From Acetofilamentum sp. (GTDB lineage: Bacteria; Bacteroidota; Bacteroidia; Bacteroidales; JAFGXI01): a DNA stretch of 9,396 nucleotides. Below are positions 4,952 to 9,396 of this stretch, in pieces; position 1 is the first letter of the stretch; every line of letters starts with the position of its first letter. The stretch covers positions 3,487 to 12,882 of the forward strand of contig DYOK01000063.1 in the NCBI GenBank assembly GCA_020720565.1, given 5' to 3'. The translations under genes were made by a program, and so were the position numbers. Below the pieces are notes generated by a model. The model had not been told where the DNA came from. It saw only the letters and a program-made list of their open reading frames with translations, and ran no database searches.

Positions 4952-7012
4952 TATTCGAATTCCCATCACCATAATGTCATCTACTTGTGGCCGGTCACCT
5001 TTCCAGTCTTCAATCACACGGTATAGCACTTCTCTTTGTTCGGTCATATTTTGCGGCTGAATATCGACCAATGTTTCTTTAAAGGGTTTGTATTTAAATT
5101 TTTTGTCGTTTGGTCCTCCAAATTGATCAGCATATCCATCCGAAAACAAGTAGATGGTGTCATCAGTACCCAAATATAAAGAATGATTACGGAACGGCCT
5201 GTGGTCTTCGAAAATACCGATTGGCATTTTATCGGCTTTCACTTCGTATAATACAAACTGTTCAGTTTCAATATTTATGTATGCTTCAAGCTCTGGCTTG
5301 GTGTATTGAGCAATATTTTTACGTGGACGCACCAAATACAGTGGATTGTTAGCACCAGCGTATTCCAAGAGTCGGCTGTCTAAATCTAAAACACCAAGCG
5401 CAATGTCCATCCCATCTTTCGATTCGCCTTCTTTACCAGTCTGGTGCAAGGCTTTCATTACATGGTCGCGTAATTGATTGAGTATTTCGCTAGCCATAAT
5501 TTGTGCCCCAGCTTTGTTCACAATTTCGTTTAAAAATGCGACCCCAAGCATACTCATAAATGCACCAGGGACGCCATGGCCTGTGCAATCGGCTACAGCA
5601 AAAATAGTTTTCGAACCTTTCTGTGCCATCCAGTAGTAGTCGCCACTCACGATGTCGCGTGGCTGGTTAAGGATAAAAAAATGGTGAGGCAATATTTTGT
5701 TTATGAATTCTTGTGGTGGCAAGACCGCAGTTTGTATCCGTCTGGCGTACAATATACTATCGGTTATTTCTTGTTTCTGATGCCCAATTTCGTCACGCTG
5801 TTGTGTAGCGATATCGCGCTGAATTTCGATCTGGTCTCGTTGTTGTTCAATTTCGTCGCGCTGTGCCTCAATCTCTTCTTTTTGCTGCAAAATTTCGGCG
5901 TTTTGTTGCGTAATCTCGTTGTTTTTTTGTTCTAAGAGGATATTGGCTTTTCGTTTGGTTTGATAGGCTTTCCAAATAAAGAAACCTAAGGCAAATAATA
6001 CAATCATTATAAAGCCAAATAATAGTAAAATTAGTTTTTGACTTTCAATTTGTTTTAATTGCATTTTTAGAATATTTTTTTGCTTCGAAATTTCTGAAAC
6101 TTGTTGTTCAATTTCTTGTGTCTGAGTTTTTAATACCGAATTTTGCGTCTCAATTTTTTGTGTTTGAATTGCAATAGCTTGGTGTTGATGCTCTAACTCT
6201 TCTCGTTTTAAGGTCAATTCGTTTTGTTTGAGTGCAATGTCAGCTAAAAGAACATGAAGTGCTTTCTTTTGATTTGTAATTTCAGCCTGTTGATGCTCGA
6301 TATCTTTTCTTTGCGATGCAATTTTTTGCGATTGTTGGTTCATCTCAACTTTTTGAGATTCAATGGTTTTTTGCTGCTTCTCAATGTCGTGGTTTAACTG
6401 TTCGGTCATCTTTTTTTCCTCGGTAAGCAAATGATCGGTCTGTTCGTAGAGTGCTTCCCAGTCGGCTTGAGTTTTAATTGCAGGAGCCATTACTGCTGGA
6501 TGCAAACGTAAGCCAGCTTCCGAAATTTTCTTTTCGTTCACTTCGTAACGACGGCTACCGTTCACTACCTTTAAGTTAATCATAGACTTGTGAAACTCAA
6601 AGTCTTCTGTCATTAACAAAGTATGATGCCCTGCTATTTTTTCTAAAATAACCGAAAGTTGATAAGCACTCTTCTGCATTACAAAAAGGACCTGACATGC
6701 CGATATTTCGGCCTCGGATGTAATTAATTTCACTTCGATGGGCTTACCCTTAATCAACTGTCCGGCGGTTAATTTCTTTAGTTCAGGATATACAGAAGGT
6801 TCGTGTTCGAGCACCAGAATCTGGTAGGTTTTGATATCTTTTTCGTTGGGCCAAGTCGTCAATTTTGCAATATCAAAAATATATACGGCTCGTATTGCAG
6901 GGTCAAAAACTGTATTTTTCTTTGTTTGAGACAGGCTTTGTTGCCAGAATGAAATAAAAAGCAAGAGAATAATTGGGAACTTGTGGTTATTCCTGAGTGT
7001 TTCAAGAGTCAT
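4949..7012 (-). CDS. Membrane SpoIIE/PP2C-type phosphatase with periplasmic YfiR-like domain and coiled coils
   Basis: The 687-residue protein appears to be a one-component transmembrane sensor with phosphatase output. A signal peptide (about 1-29, hydrophobic IILLLFISFW, ending SLSQ) is followed by a YfiR/DUF4154-like domain (about 38-178; VYIFDIAKLTTWP, LVVNG-like VVNGSRRYEV, SEAGLRLHPAVMAPA). Residues 200-325 are a periplasmic coiled coil, 327-348 a transmembrane helix (LILLLFGFIMIVLFALGFFI) and 363-418 a cytoplasmic coiled coil of eight unbroken heptads. From about 417 (DSILYARRIQTAVLPP) a SpoIIE-type PP2C domain carries its metal-binding motifs intact: SGDYY (D458), DCTGHGVPGAFMSML (D475), DGMDIALGVLD (D536), FSDGYADQFGG (D625) and VDDIMVMGI (D678-D679). 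It should dephosphorylate a serine on a protein, most plausibly a STAS protein such as the one at 3475-3825; that pairing is inferred. YfiR domains are known from periplasmic control of YfiN in Pseudomonas; the ligand here is unknown. Only one cysteine (C106) lies in the periplasmic part, so disulfide switching is unlikely. Confidence 0.92.
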   Translation of the reverse strand: MTLETLRNNHKFPIILLLFISFWQQSLSQTKKNTVFDPAIRAVYIFDIAKLTTWPNEKDIKTYQILVLEHEPSVYPELKKLTAGQLIKGKPIEVKLITSEAEISACQVLFVMQKSAYQLSVILEKIAGHHTLLMTEDFEFHKSMINLKVVNGSRRYEVNEKKISEAGLRLHPAVMAPAIKTQADWEALYEQTDHLLTEEKKMTEQLNHDIEKQQKTIESQKVEMNQQSQKIASQRKDIEHQQAEITNQKKALHVLLADIALKQNELTLKREELEHQHQAIAIQTQKIETQNSVLKTQTQEIEQQVSEISKQKNILKMQLKQIESQKLILLLFGFIMIVLFALGFFIWKAYQTKRKANILLEQKNNEITQQNAEILQQKEEIEAQRDEIEQQRDQIEIQRDIATQQRDEIGHQKQEITDSILYARRIQTAVLPPQEFINKILPHHFFILNQPRDIVSGDYYWMAQKGSKTIFAVADCTGHGVPGAFMSMLGVAFLNEIVNKAGAQIMASEILNQLRDHVMKALHQTGKEGESKDGMDIALGVLDLDSRLLEYAGANNPLYLVRPRKNIAQYTKPELEAYINIETEQFVLYEVKADKMPIGIFEDHRPFRNHSLYLGTDDTIYLFSDGYADQFGGPNDKKFKYKPFKETLVDIQPQNMTEQREVLYRVIEDWKGDRPQVDDIMVMGIRI

Positions 7013-7117
7013 AATTTTGTATTGTTAGTTTAAGCAATCGGCATTAGAATCTGTCAATATTAAATATATGAGGCTTAGTTTGGCAGGGTAATTTCTTGTA
7101 AAAATATGCTTTTTTTG

Positions 7118-7135
7118 AATGTTGAGCTCAATATT
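7118..7135. promoter_or_regulatory. 18-bp dyad in the phosphatase/htpG divergent region
   Basis: AATGTTGAGCTCAATATT is symmetric around a perfect 10-bp palindrome TTGAGCTCAA (7122-7131), with one mismatched pair (7121/7132) and three more matching pairs outside. It lies midway between the two divergent starts, where a repressor or activator operator could sit. The T-run that follows would also let it act as a weak hairpin terminator on the plus strand. No regulator can be named. Confidence 0.35.
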
Positions 7136-7213
7136 TTTTGACTTTTATGATGGGCCTTCAAATTACAACATTTTTAACTTTCCGCCATTTTGTGTGTTAA
7201 AGTATGCCATTTT

Positions 7214-7228
7214 CTGACAAATAGTCAG
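7214..7228. promoter_or_regulatory. Inverted repeat upstream of htpG
   Basis: CTGAC (7214-7218) and GTCAG (7224-7228) flank a five-base AT spacer, 59 bases before the htpG start. It does not resemble the CIRCE heat-shock element, which has nine-base arms. Short arms mean chance is a real possibility. I found no convincing TAnnTTTG box for htpG or for the opposing gene in 7013-7286. Confidence 0.25.
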
Positions 7229-7286
7229 CACCATCTTCATGGCATGTTCATTGAAAACATCAAGTTATAATTTTAAATTAAAATGT

Positions 7287-9335
7287 ATGACTACAGGAAA
7301 AATTAATGTAACCACCGAGAATATATTTCCGGTAATTAAACAATTTTTGTATTCTGACCAAGAAATATTTCTTAGAGAGCTAATTTCTAATGCAGTAGAT
7401 GCCACTCAAAAGTTAAAAACCTTGGCTTCGGTAGGCGAAGTTGAAGGCGATTTGGGCGATTTGACCATCGAAGTTAAAATTGACAAAGAGCAAAAGACTT
7501 TAACTATTTCCGATAAAGGAATTGGAATGAACGCCAAAGAGATCGATAAATATATTAATCAAATTGCGTTTTCGAGTGCCGAAGATTTTGTTAAAAAGTA
7601 CAAAGACAAAGCATCTGTAATAGGTCATTTTGGTTTGGGATTCTACTCAGCCTTTATGGTGGCCAAAAAAGTGGAAATATTCTCACAATCGCATAAAAAA
7701 GCTAAAACTGTTCGTTGGGAATGCGACGGTAGTCCAGAATACACCTTAGAAGAAATTGACAAAAAATCGAGAGGAACCGACATTGTATTGCACATTGCCG
7801 ACGATGCTACTGAATATCTGGAAGAGCAACGTATCCAAACGCTTTTAAATAAATATTGCAGATTCTTACCAATTGAGATTGCATTTGGTAAAAAAACAGA
7901 ATGGAAAGACGGCAAAGAGGTGGAACTTGATGCGTTTAATATCATTAACGAAACACAGCCCGCTTGGACTAAAAAACCTGCCGATTTACAGGATGAAGAT
8001 TACAAAAAATTCTATCGAGACCTGTATCCCATGTCGGAAGAGCCTTTGTTCCATATTCATCTGAATGTTGATTATCCGTTTAATTTGACCGGAATTTTAT
8101 ACTTCCCGAAAATCAAGAACAATGTCGAAGTTCAAAAAAATAAGATACAACTTTATTCGAACCAAGTTTTTGTAACCGATTCGGTAGAAGGAATTGTACC
8201 TGAATTTTTAACCTTACTTCATGGGGTGCTCGACTCACCAGATATTCCGCTCAATGTATCGCGAAGCTATCTACAGTCCGATGCCAACGTCAAAAAAATT
8301 GCTGGTCACATCACCAAAAAAGTAGCTGACAGATTGAACGATATATTCAAAAACGAAAGGGAACAATTTGAACAAAAATGGTCAGATTTAAGCGTTTTTG
8401 TTACCTATGGAATGCTGACCGACGAAAAATTTTACGAACGTGCCGATAAGTTCGCATTATTCAAAAATGTCGACGATAAACACTTTACTTTCGAAGAATA
8501 TAAAACTTTAATTTCTGGCAATCAAACCGATAAAGACGGAAATGTAGTTTATATCTATGCCACTCAGAAAGTTGAGCAACATAGTTTTATAGAATCGGCT
8601 AAGCAAAAGGGTTACGATGTTTTGTTGCTCGATGGCCAATTAGATACCCATTTGGTTAATCATTTGGAACAAAAGTTCGAAAAATCGAAATTTGTTCGTG
8701 TCGATGCCGATGTGGCAAGCAAACTAATCTCAAAAGCCGACGAAACAAAATCGACTTTAAATCAGGTGCAAGAATCAATGCTTAACCCTGTGTTTAGTGT
8801 ACATGCACCAGTCGAGGCCGATTATCAAGTGGTTTTCGAAGGTTTAGACGAAAACGATATGCCCATGATGATTACACAGAGCGAGTTTATGCGTCGAATG
8901 AAAGATATGTCTGCACTTGGTGGTGGAGGGATGAATTTTTACGGTCAATTACCCGATTCTTACAACTTGGTGGTTAATACCAATCATCATTTGGTTAAAG
9001 AAGTTTTGCAAAATACAGAAACAGAAATTCACCCTAAAATAAGCGAGAATCTTAAATCGATTGAGCTTCTGAATGTAGATGTCGAGAGTCTCGAAAAGCT
9101 TAAAGAAGGTAAAAAATACGACGAAATACCTCAAGAAGAAAAAGATCGTATGTCAGACTTACAAAATCAAATTTCGGATCTTAAAAATCAAAACGAAGAT
9201 CAACTTAAAACTTTTGGTAAAGACCATCGCTTAGCCAAACAATTGGTCGATTTGGCACTTTTGTCAAACAATATGCTTAAAGGAGAAGATCTTACCAAAT
9301 TTGTGAAACGTTCGTTAGAATTGATTAAAAAATAA
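7287..9335 (+). CDS. htpG: Molecular chaperone HtpG (bacterial Hsp90)
   Basis: The product is the cytoplasmic ATP-dependent chaperone Hsp90/HtpG, 682 residues from the chosen start. An in-frame ATG at 7239 would add 16 residues (MACSLKTSSYNFKLKC), but MTTGKINVTTENIFPVIKQF aligns with the usual N-terminus of Bacteroidota HtpG, so 7287 is preferred. The GHKL ATPase domain shows E31, N35 and D38 (ELISNAVDA), D76-x-G-x-G80 (ISDKGIGMN) and the lid/glycine motif GHFGLGFYSAFMV (113-125), with GTDIVLHI near 163-170. The middle domain contains VLDSPDIPLNVSRSYLQSD with the ATP-contacting R326. The C-terminal domain has a charged, probably helical insertion at about 575-645 that makes the protein longer than the 624-residue E. 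coli form; I recall similar insertions in other Bacteroidota HtpG. Nothing is truncated. It diverges from the phosphatase gene and ends in its own terminator. Confidence 0.97.
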   Translation: MTTGKINVTTENIFPVIKQFLYSDQEIFLRELISNAVDATQKLKTLASVGEVEGDLGDLTIEVKIDKEQKTLTISDKGIGMNAKEIDKYINQIAFSSAEDFVKKYKDKASVIGHFGLGFYSAFMVAKKVEIFSQSHKKAKTVRWECDGSPEYTLEEIDKKSRGTDIVLHIADDATEYLEEQRIQTLLNKYCRFLPIEIAFGKKTEWKDGKEVELDAFNIINETQPAWTKKPADLQDEDYKKFYRDLYPMSEEPLFHIHLNVDYPFNLTGILYFPKIKNNVEVQKNKIQLYSNQVFVTDSVEGIVPEFLTLLHGVLDSPDIPLNVSRSYLQSDANVKKIAGHITKKVADRLNDIFKNEREQFEQKWSDLSVFVTYGMLTDEKFYERADKFALFKNVDDKHFTFEEYKTLISGNQTDKDGNVVYIYATQKVEQHSFIESAKQKGYDVLLLDGQLDTHLVNHLEQKFEKSKFVRVDADVASKLISKADETKSTLNQVQESMLNPVFSVHAPVEADYQVVFEGLDENDMPMMITQSEFMRRMKDMSALGGGGMNFYGQLPDSYNLVVNTNHHLVKEVLQNTETEIHPKISENLKSIELLNVDVESLEKLKEGKKYDEIPQEEKDRMSDLQNQISDLKNQNEDQLKTFGKDHRLAKQLVDLALLSNNMLKGEDLTKFVKRSLELIKK

Positions 9336-9358
9336 AATAAATTGAAACACTTTTTTTT

Positions 9359-9386
9359 AGGTAACTCATTTGAGTTACCTTTTTTA
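9359..9386 (+). terminator. Intrinsic terminator of htpG
   Basis: AGGTAACTC (9359-9367) pairs with GAGTTACCT (9372-9380) around the loop ATTT, a perfect 9-bp stem. It is followed by T residues to 9385 and another T-run after a single A. It lies 23 bases after the htpG stop. On the other strand an A-run rather than a T-run follows, so it works in the plus direction only. Confidence 0.92.
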
Positions 9387-9396
9387 TTTTTAGTTG

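Noticed and set aside
5817..5920. Regularly repeating DNA (about 21-base period) resembling a short tandem array
   Set aside because: The period is that of the heptad-repeat codons of the coiled coil (three bases times seven residues); it is protein-level periodicity, not a CRISPR or independent DNA repeat.
5576..5935. 119-codon plus-strand open frame opposite the phosphatase gene
   Set aside because: It lies antisense to the SpoIIE domain and heptad repeat; its Leu/Phe-rich apparent membrane segments are the complement of the Gln/Glu-rich coiled-coil codons.
7055..7062. TAATATTG on the minus strand as a promoter for the phosphatase gene
   Set aside because: It has one mismatch in the TTTG core and no TTG 19-21 bases away on the upstream side.
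7239..7286. Longer HtpG N-terminus starting at the ATG at 7239
   Set aside because: The extra 16 residues (MACSLKTSSYNFKLKC) are unlike any HtpG N-terminus I know, whereas the Met at 7287 starts exactly at the conserved KINVTTENIFPVIKQF segment.

Overview
The window looks like chromosomal DNA from a member of the Bacteroidota. It is AT-rich, and no gene has a recognisable Shine-Dalgarno sequence. The promoter ahead of rpsA fits the Bacteroidota pattern TTG-N19-TAnnTTTG. Protein sequences also point there: S1 has the acidic lead-in and C-terminal tail typical of the phylum, and HtpG carries the long charged C-terminal insertion seen in Bacteroidota. I cannot place it below phylum.

Layout, left to right. 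Positions 1-1247 (minus strand) hold an HD-domain phosphohydrolase, cut by the window edge before its stop codon. A 288-base divergent intergenic region follows, with one good and one possible promoter for rpsA, a possible 10-codon upstream ORF and one copy of an imperfect repeat. rpsA (ribosomal protein S1, six S1 domains) occupies 1536-3410 and ends in a strong intrinsic terminator. Eleven bases after the terminator's T-tract begins a two-gene unit: a STAS-domain protein of the anti-sigma-factor-antagonist type (3475-3825) and rnz, ribonuclease Z (3844-4773). A convergent 175-base gap contains a hairpin directly after the rnz stop and the second repeat copy. The minus-strand gene 4949-7012 encodes a membrane signalling protein: signal peptide, periplasmic YfiR-like domain, long coiled coil, one transmembrane helix, second coiled coil and a SpoIIE/PP2C-type phosphatase. 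After another divergent gap with two dyads, htpG (Hsp90) runs 7287-9335 and ends in an intrinsic terminator.

How the genes fit together. rpsA, rnz and htpG are housekeeping genes for translation, tRNA 3' maturation and protein folding. The STAS protein and the SpoIIE-type phosphatase are the two halves of a partner-switching pathway that dephosphorylates a STAS serine, and they are separated only by rnz. No anti-sigma kinase or sigma factor lies in the window, so the link is an inference. No mobile element, CRISPR array, rRNA or tRNA was seen. Most of the window is ordinary core genome. The points deserving attention are the glutamine-layered coiled coils of the phosphatase, the double promoter plus upstream ORF of rpsA, the terminator abutting the STAS gene, and a roughly 90-base imperfect repeat in two intergenic regions.
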